From Candidatus Omnitrophota bacterium (GTDB lineage Bacteria; Hinthialibacterota; Hinthialibacteria; Hinthialibacterales; Hinthialibacteraceae), in contig JABLXU010000029.1 of NCBI GenBank assembly GCA_013177805.1, positions 1 to 64,000 on the forward strand: a stretch of DNA of 64,000 nucleotides, written 5' to 3'. This document shows, in pieces, positions 18,625 to 28,308 of this stretch (position 1 is its first letter; each line of letters begins with the position of its first letter). Position numbers and translations under genes: made by a program. The notes beneath the pieces were generated by a model, which saw only the letters and a list, made by a program, of their open reading frames with translations, did not search any database and was not told the DNA's origin.

Positions 18625-20307
18625 TTAATCGGGGAAATCTCCGTTCGAGGCGTCCTGGTACAAGGGTAAGTATATGGTAAACGTGGTTCCAGAGCCGACG
18701 GTGCTGGCCACGTCGATCCGCCCGCCCAGCGAATGGACAATTTGATGGACGATATACAAACCCAGGCCGGTCCCCTGCGCCTTGCGGGTGAAAAAGGGAT
18801 CGAAAATCTTATCCAGTTCATCCTTGGGGATTCCGATGCCTTCATCCGTCACGTCCACAATGGCCTCATCACCCCGCGGGCGCAGATGGATTCGCAATTT
18901 GGCTTCCGGTCCCACGGTTTCCATTCCTTGCAACGCGTTCAAGTATAAATTGACGAACGCGGCGGACAATTGCCCCTCGTTGGCGTAAATCCACACCGGC
19001 TCGTTGGGCAGCGCCAACTCGATTTCCCGCTCTCCCGCCTGGTATTTCACCAGAGCGTAGGAATTGCGCAGAATTTCCCGCAGATCATGCACGCCCAGCG
19101 TGTCGCGTTTGGGCGAAGCCAGCGACAAAAGGCGGTCGATCAAGTTCTGGCACCGCTTCGATTCTTTTTCGATCAGCTCGAATTCTTCCCGGTTGGGATC
19201 GTCGGGGGATTTTTGTTTCAAATACGAGGCGCAGGAATGGATGATCCCCAGGGGATTGCCCAACTCGTGCGCCAGGCCGGCGGCGATCTGCCCGGCGATG
19301 GTCAGCCGGTCCGAACGCAACACCGCCGCTTGCTTCGGGATTTCGGGATTCTCCTCCTGCGCCAGGGCAATGCAATACCGTTCGCGGCCCTGCCTGAAAA
19401 AAACAGGATAGATTTTGACCGGATGCGGAAAAGCGTCGTCGGGGACGGTGATGGTGTCTTCTATGGGGGTTTCGGCATGAAAACGCAACAACAAGGCGTT
19501 ACGGATCGACTGGGTGGGCTCCGGCCACTCGTGGCTGCCGTTCGCGGGCAAGTCCAACAGTTTACGGGCCGCCTCCGAAGCGATAATCAGCTGGCCTTGG
19601 TCATTCACCAGGAAAAAGTCCGCGGGAAAACGGTGAATTACTTCCGTCCACAGCGAGTCGAGGTTTCCCAAACTCTGCACGTCGATCAACAGCGCGTCGA
19701 TCCAAATCCGCACCAGCCGCACATTCACCCAGATGAACAACAATCCCGCCAAACTGAGCAGCAGGTCCGCCGGCGGGAACCGGGGGGTAGCGGCAGGAAA
19801 CTCGTAAGACACGATCAACCCGAACAGCACCCCGAATACGACCAAGGCGGCGGGTATATCCACCACCAGGGCTTTGGCTTGCTGAAAGCGGGGAACCAGG
19901 AGGATCAGGGAAATCGGGGGGAAGAACAACAGCCATAACACATTGCCGGCGCTGGAGTTGAATGTCAAGAAAAAGAGATACGCCGCGTCCGCTACAAACG
20001 ACAAACCGCCCAACAACATAGTCGAGCGCAAATAGGGGGCCGCGTTCTCCTCCTCCCCTTGGTTCCGGTGCAGAAACCATAGGAGTATCACGAAAATCAA
20101 CGAACCGCAGGTGTAGAGAATGGTGGGTAAAATAAAATCATACACCGCCAGACGGAACGGGGCGGTGGAGATGATCCATTCATAAACCACCGAGGTAGGA
20201 ATCAGGAACCACTTGTTGACGAGTATCAGCCGGAACAAGAGGCGTTCCCGTTCTTCCTCGGAAGCATATCCCCTGCGCTGATCCATACCTGAAACACAAT
20301 CCTGCAT
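18625..20307 (-). CDS. Membrane sensor histidine kinase
   Basis: 560 residues. Six or seven membrane helices (about 33-200) form an integral sensor region, followed by a PAS-like segment (about 215-320), a HisKA domain with His347 in L-A-H-E-L-G-N-P-L, and a HATPase_c domain with an N box (V-N-L-Y-L-N-A-L) and G boxes (D-E-G-I-G-I-P, G-T-G-L-G-L). An internal ATG at 20286 is an alternative start. No response regulator is adjacent; the orphan regulators at 3514 and 43812 are possible but unproven partners. Confidence 0.85.
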   Translation of the reverse strand: MQDCVSGMDQRRGYASEEERERLLFRLILVNKWFLIPTSVVYEWIISTAPFRLAVYDFILPTILYTCGSLIFVILLWFLHRNQGEEENAAPYLRSTMLLGGLSFVADAAYLFFLTFNSSAGNVLWLLFFPPISLILLVPRFQQAKALVVDIPAALVVFGVLFGLIVSYEFPAATPRFPPADLLLSLAGLLFIWVNVRLVRIWIDALLIDVQSLGNLDSLWTEVIHRFPADFFLVNDQGQLIIASEAARKLLDLPANGSHEWPEPTQSIRNALLLRFHAETPIEDTITVPDDAFPHPVKIYPVFFRQGRERYCIALAQEENPEIPKQAAVLRSDRLTIAGQIAAGLAHELGNPLGIIHSCASYLKQKSPDDPNREEFELIEKESKRCQNLIDRLLSLASPKRDTLGVHDLREILRNSYALVKYQAGEREIELALPNEPVWIYANEGQLSAAFVNLYLNALQGMETVGPEAKLRIHLRPRGDEAIVDVTDEGIGIPKDELDKIFDPFFTRKAQGTGLGLYIVHQIVHSLGGRIDVASTVGSGTTFTIYLPLYQDASNGDFPD

Positions 20308-20376
20308 TGGATGATCCGGGATTCCTGTGGCTCAGGTTGATTATGCCGAATTCCCCTTTCAAGGGAAGCGGAACGG

Positions 20377-21042
20377 TCAACTCGACAACACGAACAAGAC
20401 GAGATTGATCGCCATTTGCATGGCTTGTTCCCGGATCTCCGGAGAATCCTGGGGATGCACCCCTTCGCTTTCCAATCCGTCCCCGATATCCGTGTTGAAT
20501 GTATAGAACACCGCCAGCCGCCCGTCCAGATATATGCCATACAACGTGGGAGGCCCACCATCGTGCTCATGGATCTTCGGGAGGCCGCGCTCGAAGACAT
20601 AGTAAATCGAGAAAACCGGGTGATCGAAGGGGATTTCTTGGAGAGGATGATCCGGCAACACCCGCGCGATCTCTTTCCGGAACGACGGGTCCATCCCGTA
20701 ATTGTCGTCCGCCCACAAGACACCGCCCCGCCGGAAAAATTCCCGCAGGTTGTTGATGTCCTGTTCGGAAAAACGCACGGTGCCATGCCCGTTCATGTAG
20801 ACCAGGGGATACGAAAACAATTCGGGATCCGCGGGCGCTACCACCGCTTCTTCCCCGGCGGTGTCCAGTCCCAGCCGTTCCCGCAATTGCTGGAGCAGAT
20901 TAGGTAAAGAGGTGGGATTGCTGTACCAATCCCCTCCGCCGGAGTATTTCAACCGCGCGATGGTCAACTGATCGGGCCGGTTGGCCGCTCCAAAAGCCAG
21001 AAGCGCAAGCACCGCTGCCGCCAGGCATTTCCACATCTTCAT
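20377..21042 (-). CDS. DUF4159-domain exported protein
   Basis: 221 residues with a Sec signal (to about residue 20, A-F-G-A-A-N). The DUF4159 pattern is visible: R-L-K-Y-S-G-G-G-D-W-Y, a Y-P-L-V-Y-M-N-G-H-G block and R-R-G-G-V-L-W-A-D-D. The fold resembles class I glutamine amidotransferases without a clear nucleophile. The biochemical function is unknown. It leads the minus-strand run of kinase, ligase, protease and cyclase. Confidence 0.8.
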   Translation of the reverse strand: MKMWKCLAAAVLALLAFGAANRPDQLTIARLKYSGGGDWYSNPTSLPNLLQQLRERLGLDTAGEEAVVAPADPELFSYPLVYMNGHGTVRFSEQDINNLREFFRRGGVLWADDNYGMDPSFRKEIARVLPDHPLQEIPFDHPVFSIYYVFERGLPKIHEHDGGPPTLYGIYLDGRLAVFYTFNTDIGDGLESEGVHPQDSPEIREQAMQMAINLVLFVLSS

Positions 21043-21646
21043 GAATCCGTCCTCGCCTTTCCTGTTTCATCCCGAAGGGAGCGCGGCGTACACCGACTTT
21101 GTCGCGCGCCGCCTGGATAGAATCATAGAGCACCTGCAAAGAGTATATCACCCGGCGCGCGAATCCATCCTCGCTCGTTACCGGGCAATGGCCAGGAAGA
21201 AGAAATTGTGATTTACAGATTGAAAAAAAGGATTCATCCGTGAAATGCGTATCTTTTTTGGACCACGAATTCGGAACTCTATGAAAATCTTGATGAAATT
21301 CACCCCCAAATCCCTTCTTCCTCTGGGAAAAGGCCAGGGGGAGGATATTTTGGTTGGGGCGGAGCTGGGTGTCCACCCTCCTCTCCGGAGTGAATGGAAT
21401 CGATTTTGCCTCAGTCGGTCCGCATTTCCCGGATGATTCCCAGTCATTCCACGAAATATCACGAAATATATTTATTCAATCTCACCAATCGCAACCTGAC
21501 AGCGCTTCGATTTTCGGTCACAATACCGGTTGATATAGGATGAATGGGTAGATATGCCGCGGGCAGAACGCAACGGCGGGTATTATCTGCGTTTTTTATA
21601 CGGCAGGTGCATGAATATTTCCCAATCGGCAAAAGGAGCCTGAATC
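21043..21646. other. Divergent intergenic region
   Basis: 604 bp between divergent genes. It contains one palindromic repeat (about 21311-21345), a tandem 10-bp direct repeat (C-ACGAAATAT twice, 21450-21469) and a short CGGT/ACCG hairpin near 21514. A TTGATA...TATGCC pair near 21533 is a weak promoter candidate for the downstream MBL gene. No gene is supported. Confidence 0.5.
21311..21345. repeat. Palindromic REP-like repeat, diverged copy 4
   Basis: CCCTTCTTCCTCTGGG is followed by AAGGCCAGGGGGAGGA; in translation it reads L-G-K-G-Q-G-E-D, a typical form of dispersed palindromic repeats. It resembles copies 1-3 loosely. Confidence 0.4.
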
Positions 21647-22459
21647 ATGGTGGAGTGGCGAGTGTATGGATGCGGGTCCGCTTCCTCGAACCTCTCCCTG
21701 CAATCCAGTTATGAATGCGTCGAAGGCAAAACCCGCCTGCATGTGGATTTCGGCCACGGAGCCGTGTACCGCCGCTGCCTTGTCGAAGGTACCATCAACC
21801 GGGTCTTGGATTCCATCACCCACCTCTGGCTCACACACGCCCACCCCGACCATGTCATCGACCTGACCCGCTTGGCCGTGGCGTGGAAATACACCCCGGA
21901 TTACAGCCCCGGCCCGGCTATTCACCTGTATGGGACCCGGGAAACCCTGGCCGCCGTGGAAGAAATGTTAAACCATACGGGCCTGGCGGAAATGTACGCC
22001 GAGATTTTCGTTCCCCATCCTGTGCAATCCGGGCAATCCCTCGAAATCGGGGATTTTCATGTCCAGGCGATTCCCTCTCACCACATTGAAGGGTCTCTCG
22101 GTCTTCGCCTCCGGACCAGTGCGGGCACGGAAATCGCCTTTACTGGGGACACCGGGCGTTTCACGGACCAGGCGGAATTTCTACAGGGCCTGGACCTGCT
22201 GATCGCCGAAGCCAGTTTTAACGGCACCAAACTCTTCATGCACATGTCGTTGGAAGACGTGGGCCAGTTGGCGGCGGAAACCGAGCCCGGGGCCATGCTG
22301 CTGGTCCATTTTTATCCCGAAGTGGAAGATCAATCCCTCTACGAAATCCGCCGGACGATCGGCTCCTTTTACAAAGGACCCGTCTTCGCCGCCTACGACG
22401 GCCTTTCCCTGCGCCGCGAGGAAAATGATACCGCGTGGAAGGAATACAGCCTGTTTTGA
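21647..22459 (+). CDS. MBL-fold metallo-hydrolase (RNase Z-like)
   Basis: 270 residues. H64-x-H66-x-D68-H69 is the zinc motif of metallo-beta-lactamase-fold hydrolases, with F-T-G-D-T-G and late histidines (S-H-H, V-H-F) completing the site. The overall layout resembles RNase Z/ElaC-like or arylsulfatase-like MBL proteins, but the RNase Z exosite arm is not evident. AGGAG precedes the ATG. It is cytoplasmic; the substrate is unknown. Confidence 0.85.
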   Translation: MVEWRVYGCGSASSNLSLQSSYECVEGKTRLHVDFGHGAVYRRCLVEGTINRVLDSITHLWLTHAHPDHVIDLTRLAVAWKYTPDYSPGPAIHLYGTRETLAAVEEMLNHTGLAEMYAEIFVPHPVQSGQSLEIGDFHVQAIPSHHIEGSLGLRLRTSAGTEIAFTGDTGRFTDQAEFLQGLDLLIAEASFNGTKLFMHMSLEDVGQLAAETEPGAMLLVHFYPEVEDQSLYEIRRTIGSFYKGPVFAAYDGLSLRREENDTAWKEYSLF

Positions 22460-22607
22460 GGGAATGAATTTCTGGCGCGGGAAAATCCGGAAAAATATGC
22501 CCTCCCCTCCAATCCGCTCCCCCCCAGGAAAGAACAGGTTTCCATCCCGTGCACACCGCAAACAATGCCCTAAATAACTCTGCGTCCGGGGCCATTGTTC
22601 CACGCTA

Positions 22608-25600
22608 TCAATACATTCCCCAGTCCGGCACGGTAGTGACGGGATCAGGCAGTTCTTCAATTTCTTGCTTCGAATATGAAATAATCTCCACTTTCCGCAG
22701 GGGTTTGAGGTCCTTGCCGAGGAAGTACATTTCCGCCTCGGTGCGGGCGCCCCATTGGATCGTGGTGGTGAGCAGCGCCACGCCATACACATCGTCCACG
22801 GGCGAGTCGAGCAAGGCCCAGAATTTCGCGTTCCAGCAGTGCCCCATCGCCGAATAGGCCAGCCGCCAGTAATCCATTTGCTGAAACGAGCCTTCAGTTA
22901 ATTTCATGTCGGCATAGACAAAGTTGGCGTACGCGATCCCAATGCCTTGCGTGCGGCGTTTGATCAGCTCATAGAACCGGATCGTCTGATTCCCCTCCAG
23001 CACCGCCTCGTGCCGATACACTTGCGCGGAGAGATCGATATCCGGGCCGTACGCGATGGTCTGGATTTCCCCGTTTTCCTCGAACTGAATCCTCGTGAAT
23101 AACTCGTAACTCAGTTTCGTGGTATTGAACTCGGCAGTATAGCGCGGCTTGTTTTCATTGAGGATTTGCAGCCCCTGGATGGTGAGGATCAAGGTCTTCT
23201 CCGAACCATCCAGGATCCGGAATTTTTCCTCGAATTCATACCGCAGCAGCACCCCGTTTTGGGGATGCGTAAAGGCGTCCACGCGAACGATTCCCGGCCC
23301 CAGCGGTTCCGCCACGGTCCGGCGCGGGCCGAATTCCAGTTTCTCCACGATCTCCAGTTCGAACTCGCCGGACTGGACGGGGAGTTGGTATTCACCCGCC
23401 TTGAACTGCAAGCGGGAGAGCCACTGGTATTCTTCCTCGATCGTGCGCCCCACTTCGAATTGCTTCACCAGCGTTGTTTTTTCTGGAATGCGTAAGATCA
23501 CTTCGCTGGGAAACACCGGGGGATTCACCGCCGTGGCCATGAGCGTAGGCCGGATTTGCTTGATGACCAGCTGGCCGTGATCGTATTTGAATTCCAGATC
23601 GAACACGATCTGATCACGCGTGTATTCACCGGTTTCCACGGGCATGTTTTGGTCTATTTCCACCATCAACGATGACAATTCGTAGAGTTGCTCCTCGCTG
23701 AGTATCCATTCACCCGCGGGCATGAGGGAAGAAGGCCGCGCGCGCTGGATGCGGCTGGGCCAGCCATGTTCGAGATAGACGATGTCCTTTTCGGGGATAA
23801 TCCCTGTCCCCGGCTGCACCACGCTTTCATCGCCTTGCTGCACATTGATGACCAGGTAATCCTTGCGCCCCGTGGCTGGATCGCCCGTGAAGGCCACGCC
23901 ATTGCAATCTTCAGCGGGATACGCCAGGGTGACCAGCACGCCCATGCGGACATTCCGGTGTTCGATTTGGTAGTATTCGCGCTCCTCATAGGCCCGGGGA
24001 TTCCACAGGCTGGCCCAGACACGCTTCAGGCCGCGTTCCACGGTGCGTTCTTTCTTGGCCGTGGGATCGCAACGCGAAGGCCCGTAATCATCGCCATCCA
24101 GGTTGTCGGCCACGCACACCGAGGTGGAGTCATACAAACCCGCGCCGTTGAAGGCCACGTCATCCTCGGCGTTGGAAGATGAGCGGAAGCGCACCTTCAC
24201 CGGGTCCGAGCCAAACACCTCCACGATCTTGGCAATGATCTGATCAACCCACGCGTTGGGCACGATGCCGTACATCTCGATATATTCCTGAAAATTCTCC
24301 AGGGATTTCCGCCGGTATTCGCTGTCGCTCCGGAACCGGGGATCTTCCAGCAGCCCCTGGATGTATTCCTCCAAGGTCACCATGGCGTTGGACAGGTTGG
24401 GATCGGGAATGTAATTGGACCGCATGAACTCAGTATAGTAAAAAAAGGGAATCGCGAAGCCATCCACGAGTATGGGAATATCCGGCTGGCCTTCGTAGCG
24501 CGGTGCCATGATGGAATACAGAATTCCCAATTGCGAAGCCTTGCCTCCGTACCGGCGGACCAGTTCCTCGCCCTCCAGGGTTTTCGCCAGATCCGGCAAG
24601 GAGAGCACCGTGGAATCGATGTCATCGGGAACCGGCAGCGGGGAAATCTGGGGCCGGTGCGCTTTCCACCAGGCTTCCGCTTCTTCCAAATCCACGGGGA
24701 AAACGATCTGATACGAATCGGAAGTGACCTCCAGTTTGATCAATTGCCCCTCGTATCCGGCAAACACAGGCAGTGGATTTTGAATGTAGGCGTTGGGTGT
24801 CCCGCGGCGGAGGCAACGGACATTGATGTGCGATAACTCGCCCTGCCGGGTCCCCGTGATCACTCCCGCCACCACGGTTTCGATGTCCGTGGGCGCGGCG
24901 TCCACCACCACGATGTCTTGCCAAGTGAGCTGGCCGTCCCGGACAGCGGTCTCGAGTTCCCACAGGGTGAACCGCCGCACGCGGCCGTACGCCGTGCCGG
25001 GGGAATAAGATTCATACCCCGGTTCCACAATCCCCTCCGGCATATAAACCGGAAATCCGGGATCGGTCCACTGCCGGGCCTGCTGGATCTCCCGGGGACT
25101 GATGGGCGAATACACCAACGGCCGCAACCGGATCGCCGCGGCGAGCAAATCGTACGCGGCTTTCACTTCAGTTGGATTCACCACGTGATCCGGCGAGTCG
25201 TAGATGTTAAATCCGTACAAAATCTGCCCGTTGCGGTCTTGGAATTGATACACCGCCCCGGCGTAATAGGTCCGGGTCTCCGAGAAAACCAATTCCATAT
25301 ATTCCGCGGAGGTCAACCCCCCGAAGCGCTCCGGGAACTCATTCACCATGAACTCCAGGTGGAGGCGGTAGAGGTTTACGTTTTGGAAGACGGTTGGCAG
25401 CAAGGCCGGATCCGGGCGGGCGGGAGCGAGAAACTTGGTGACGCGCAGCAAATCGCCGCGGCTGTGATCCTCCACGGAAAGGAGGTTGAATTCCTCGACC
25501 GTGTTGATCGATCCCAGCCAGGCCTTCTCGAGCGCGGCCGCCCACGAAGCGTTGAGCATGATGCCCGCGGCCAACATCCCATAGAGGCAAAGCCGGGCGG

Positions 25601-25652
25601 CGGGCTTCGCGGTGGACTTCCATAAGCACAAAATATATCGCAACGTGATCAT
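22608..25652 (-). CDS. Secreted protein with PEP-synthase-like (PPDK_N) domain and WGMY tag
   Basis: About 1014 residues. A Sec signal (L-Y-G-M-L-A-A-G-I-M-L to A-S-W-A-A-A) implies export. Residues about 400-660 form a PEP/pyruvate-binding ATP-grasp-like domain (V-D-G-F-A-I-P, R-F-R-S-S-S-N-A-E-D, G-A-G-L-Y-D-S, W-A-S-L-W-N-P-R-A-Y, G-V-A-F-T-G-D-P). The swivelling His and PEP domains of PEP synthase are absent. The C-terminus is beta-rich and ends D-W-G-M-Y. An ATP-grasp domain outside the cytoplasm is odd. The start at 25652 is the ATG nearest the signal; 25730 is possible. Confidence 0.75.
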   Translation of the reverse strand: MITLRYILCLWKSTAKPAARLCLYGMLAAGIMLNASWAAALEKAWLGSINTVEEFNLLSVEDHSRGDLLRVTKFLAPARPDPALLPTVFQNVNLYRLHLEFMVNEFPERFGGLTSAEYMELVFSETRTYYAGAVYQFQDRNGQILYGFNIYDSPDHVVNPTEVKAAYDLLAAAIRLRPLVYSPISPREIQQARQWTDPGFPVYMPEGIVEPGYESYSPGTAYGRVRRFTLWELETAVRDGQLTWQDIVVVDAAPTDIETVVAGVITGTRQGELSHINVRCLRRGTPNAYIQNPLPVFAGYEGQLIKLEVTSDSYQIVFPVDLEEAEAWWKAHRPQISPLPVPDDIDSTVLSLPDLAKTLEGEELVRRYGGKASQLGILYSIMAPRYEGQPDIPILVDGFAIPFFYYTEFMRSNYIPDPNLSNAMVTLEEYIQGLLEDPRFRSDSEYRRKSLENFQEYIEMYGIVPNAWVDQIIAKIVEVFGSDPVKVRFRSSSNAEDDVAFNGAGLYDSTSVCVADNLDGDDYGPSRCDPTAKKERTVERGLKRVWASLWNPRAYEEREYYQIEHRNVRMGVLVTLAYPAEDCNGVAFTGDPATGRKDYLVINVQQGDESVVQPGTGIIPEKDIVYLEHGWPSRIQRARPSSLMPAGEWILSEEQLYELSSLMVEIDQNMPVETGEYTRDQIVFDLEFKYDHGQLVIKQIRPTLMATAVNPPVFPSEVILRIPEKTTLVKQFEVGRTIEEEYQWLSRLQFKAGEYQLPVQSGEFELEIVEKLEFGPRRTVAEPLGPGIVRVDAFTHPQNGVLLRYEFEEKFRILDGSEKTLILTIQGLQILNENKPRYTAEFNTTKLSYELFTRIQFEENGEIQTIAYGPDIDLSAQVYRHEAVLEGNQTIRFYELIKRRTQGIGIAYANFVYADMKLTEGSFQQMDYWRLAYSAMGHCWNAKFWALLDSPVDDVYGVALLTTTIQWGARTEAEMYFLGKDLKPLRKVEIISYSKQEIEELPDPVTTVPDWGMY

Positions 25653-25889
25653 GGTGATGGAGTAACCTGCCTTCGGGAAAATTGGGAGAGAAAAACGGCT
25701 GCCGGTGCGGCGAAGTGTTATGCATTCCACAGCGTTTTTACATAGTTACTATATCCCGGGCAGGACGAAATGTTTCATTTTTTAATTGAAAACAAAAACC
25801 AGGCAGGATGTATTTCCGGCGTGCCCATCCATCCAACGGTCCATGGGAAGAAATGATCCGATCAGAAAAAGAAGGCTACGGGGAGAGTT

Positions 25890-27086
25890 TCACGATGCCG
25901 GCCGTGAGGTTACCGCCACCGGCTGGATGGGTTGGATCGTGTCCGCGATCCACTCCCGCATGCGTTGGCCTTCCGGTGTCTGCTGCGGGGCCGAAATGAA
26001 TTCCAACTCGATGCCCAGACGTTCTTCCATATCGGACGCCAGGATGGGCCAGATCACGCCGATGTCGGCAATGACCGGCAGGCTCCCTTCCAGCCGGGCG
26101 AATCCCGACATCTCCATGCGGAAGGGAATATCCATAAGCTTGGTTTTGGGAAGCCCCTTGTCGATGGCTTCCTGCACGGCCCGCGATTCGCGCTCGAACC
26201 GCCAGGCCCGGTCAAGGGCGGAATCCAGATCGATACGAATCAGCTTCTTGTTTTCCAGCCGGTACGTGGATTTGCCCTGCCACCCGGTCCAAATACCATG
26301 ACCGGTAAAGGTTTCAAAGGGACCATCGTGCACTTCCTGCGTCAACACCACAGCCGATTCGATGATGACATCGGCGGATTCTAGCAGACCGGCGGTCAAC
26401 CGGGCGCGGCGGGTCAGGGAAATGCTGTCGCCGACGGCCAAACCCACCATGCCGCCGCCAACGAGTTGCGGGATGGTGACCAAAACCGGCAAATCCCGCC
26501 GCGCGCCTTGCCCGAGCATGGTGCGTTCATCGGCATACTCCCCAATAACTCTCTCAAAGGGCAGATTTTGTTCCCGCGCCCAGGGGAGGACTTTCTCCGC
26601 CGTTTGCTCCAGCCACAAACCCATCGGGTATCCCATGTTCCCGGCGGCTTTGATGATCACCGCCCCGTCCGCTTGTTTTCCCTTGTTCCACAGATCCTCA
26701 TCGAACGGCATGTCTTGCGCCAGGCGCGCCAACAGCGGCTCCTCGATCTGCGTGAATTCAAACAATCCCCCCCGCGGTAAAAGATGGGCCGGAATCCCCA
26801 GAGAGCGGCCGTCCACCCGCTTCACGCGATCCAACACCCCGCCCATTTCGTGCGCCACGACGGCGGAGCTGGTGGTGACGCCATCCACGATACCCGCCCG
26901 CATCAGTTCGGCGATCAAGGTGGTAACCCCTTCATGCACATTCGGTCCGCTGCCGGTCACCACGGCGATTTTCCCGCCCCGCTCCTTCGTCTCGCACAGC
27001 CAGGTGACGGCTTGCTCAATCCGCGCGCGGCATTCCGGGGAGAGAGACGAGCGCCATGCCTCAATTCGTTTTCGTTCCGGTTTCAT
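25890..27086 (-). CDS. Conserved protein, DHS-like NAD/FAD-binding fold
   Basis: 398 residues, cytoplasmic. The N-terminal half has V-V-T-G-S-G-P-N-V-H-E-G, G-V-T-T-S-S-A-V-V-A-H-E and G-N-M-G-Y-P-M-G. These recall the C-terminal Rossmann-like domain of LOR/SDH-type proteins and deoxyhypusine-synthase folds, but I cannot assign an enzyme. The ATG at 27086 has AAGGA 8 nt upstream; a TTG 24 bp earlier is less likely. It is divergent from kdsB. Confidence 0.6.
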   Translation of the reverse strand: MKPERKRIEAWRSSLSPECRARIEQAVTWLCETKERGGKIAVVTGSGPNVHEGVTTLIAELMRAGIVDGVTTSSAVVAHEMGGVLDRVKRVDGRSLGIPAHLLPRGGLFEFTQIEEPLLARLAQDMPFDEDLWNKGKQADGAVIIKAAGNMGYPMGLWLEQTAEKVLPWAREQNLPFERVIGEYADERTMLGQGARRDLPVLVTIPQLVGGGMVGLAVGDSISLTRRARLTAGLLESADVIIESAVVLTQEVHDGPFETFTGHGIWTGWQGKSTYRLENKKLIRIDLDSALDRAWRFERESRAVQEAIDKGLPKTKLMDIPFRMEMSGFARLEGSLPVIADIGVIWPILASDMEERLGIELEFISAPQQTPEGQRMREWIADTIQPIQPVAVTSRPAS

Positions 27087-27284
27087 GGGATCAATCCTTT
27101 TTGGTTTCAAGTTGCTGGGAATATTGGCCCTAAATTAATGTTGTGACACTCGGAATCCCCGATCCGCCGACAATATTTCTCTTGAAAATCCTACCCCTAT
27201 CTTACCTCGCCGGATGCATGCCGGTATTTTACAGTCAAATGGAATCCATTTCATCAGCAGGTTCTCAAAGGGGGAAAAATAATT

Positions 27285-28061
27285 ATGTCGGTCCTCGGTG
27301 TCATTCCCTCCCGTTACGGTTCTACGCGGTTGCCCGGCAAACCGCTGGCGCCCATTCGGGGGAAGAGCCTGATCCGGCGTGTCTATGAACAAGCCGGGAA
27401 GTGCCGGACTCTCGACTGGCTGTGCGTGGCGACTGACGATTCCCGCATCGTGGAGGAAATCGGGAAGATCGGCGGACGGGCGGTGTTGACCTCGCCGCAT
27501 CATCCGTCTGGGACCGACCGCATTGCCGAAGCGGTGGAAATCCTGGAAACGCAACAACAGATACACCCGGAGATCGTCATCAATATTCAAGGCGACATGC
27601 CTTTCGTGCATCCGGATATGATCGATGAAATCGTCACCGTCTTGCTGGAGGATCCCTCCATTCCCATGGGAACCTCCGTTTACCGGATTCAGAATCCGGA
27701 GGATTACCACAACCCCTCTATCGTGAAAACCGTCATGGATCTTCAGGGCTTCGCGCTTTACTTTTCCCGCTCGTTGATTCCCTACCCGCGCATGAAGACC
27801 GGCATCCCCATCTATGACCATATCGGCATCTATGGCTACCGCCGGGATTTTCTGCGAACCTTGGCCTCGCTCAGCCCGACGCCGTTGGAGCAGGAAGAAT
27901 CCCTCGAACAACTCCGGGTCCTGGAGCACGGATACAAAATCAAAGTGGTGAAAACATCCGTTCAGGATTCTACGTTCACTGGTTTCGCGGTGGACACGCC
28001 GGATGACCTGCTTCAGGCCGAGGCCCTCTTGCAAGAACGGGGGATCGCAGAAACTTTCTAA
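27285..28061 (+). CDS. kdsB: 3-deoxy-manno-octulosonate cytidylyltransferase
   Basis: 258 residues (E. coli KdsB 248). It activates KDO with CTP for the lipopolysaccharide inner core. Seen: P-S-R-Y-G-S-T-R-L-P-G-K (nucleotide loop), N-I-Q-G-D-M-P-F, H-I-G-I-Y-G-Y-R and E-Q-L-R-x-L-E, all family hallmarks. An AAGGGGG site precedes the ATG. This is good evidence for a KDO-containing outer membrane. Confidence 0.95.
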   Translation: MSVLGVIPSRYGSTRLPGKPLAPIRGKSLIRRVYEQAGKCRTLDWLCVATDDSRIVEEIGKIGGRAVLTSPHHPSGTDRIAEAVEILETQQQIHPEIVINIQGDMPFVHPDMIDEIVTVLLEDPSIPMGTSVYRIQNPEDYHNPSIVKTVMDLQGFALYFSRSLIPYPRMKTGIPIYDHIGIYGYRRDFLRTLASLSPTPLEQEESLEQLRVLEHGYKIKVVKTSVQDSTFTGFAVDTPDDLLQAEALLQERGIAETF

Positions 28062-28308
28062 CCAACGCCGCTCGACAAGAATGAACGCAACACTCCGGCA
28101 AAAACATCGGAGGGACAACGAAACGGCCGAAGATGAAAAGGCGATTATTCCAATCCTCTCCCTTTGGAAGAAGGCCGCGATAAGGTAATTTGGAGGAAAG
28201 GCCATGGGATCCGCCCGAATATGATGATCCCGGGTATCATGATCCATTTTTTACAACTGCCTACGGACGTGAGTCAGCATTGGTAGGACCTGATTCCATC
28301 TTGAAATC

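Noticed and set aside
27135..28247. 370-codon open frame antisense to kdsB
   Set aside because: kdsB on the plus strand has all family motifs; the antisense product has none.
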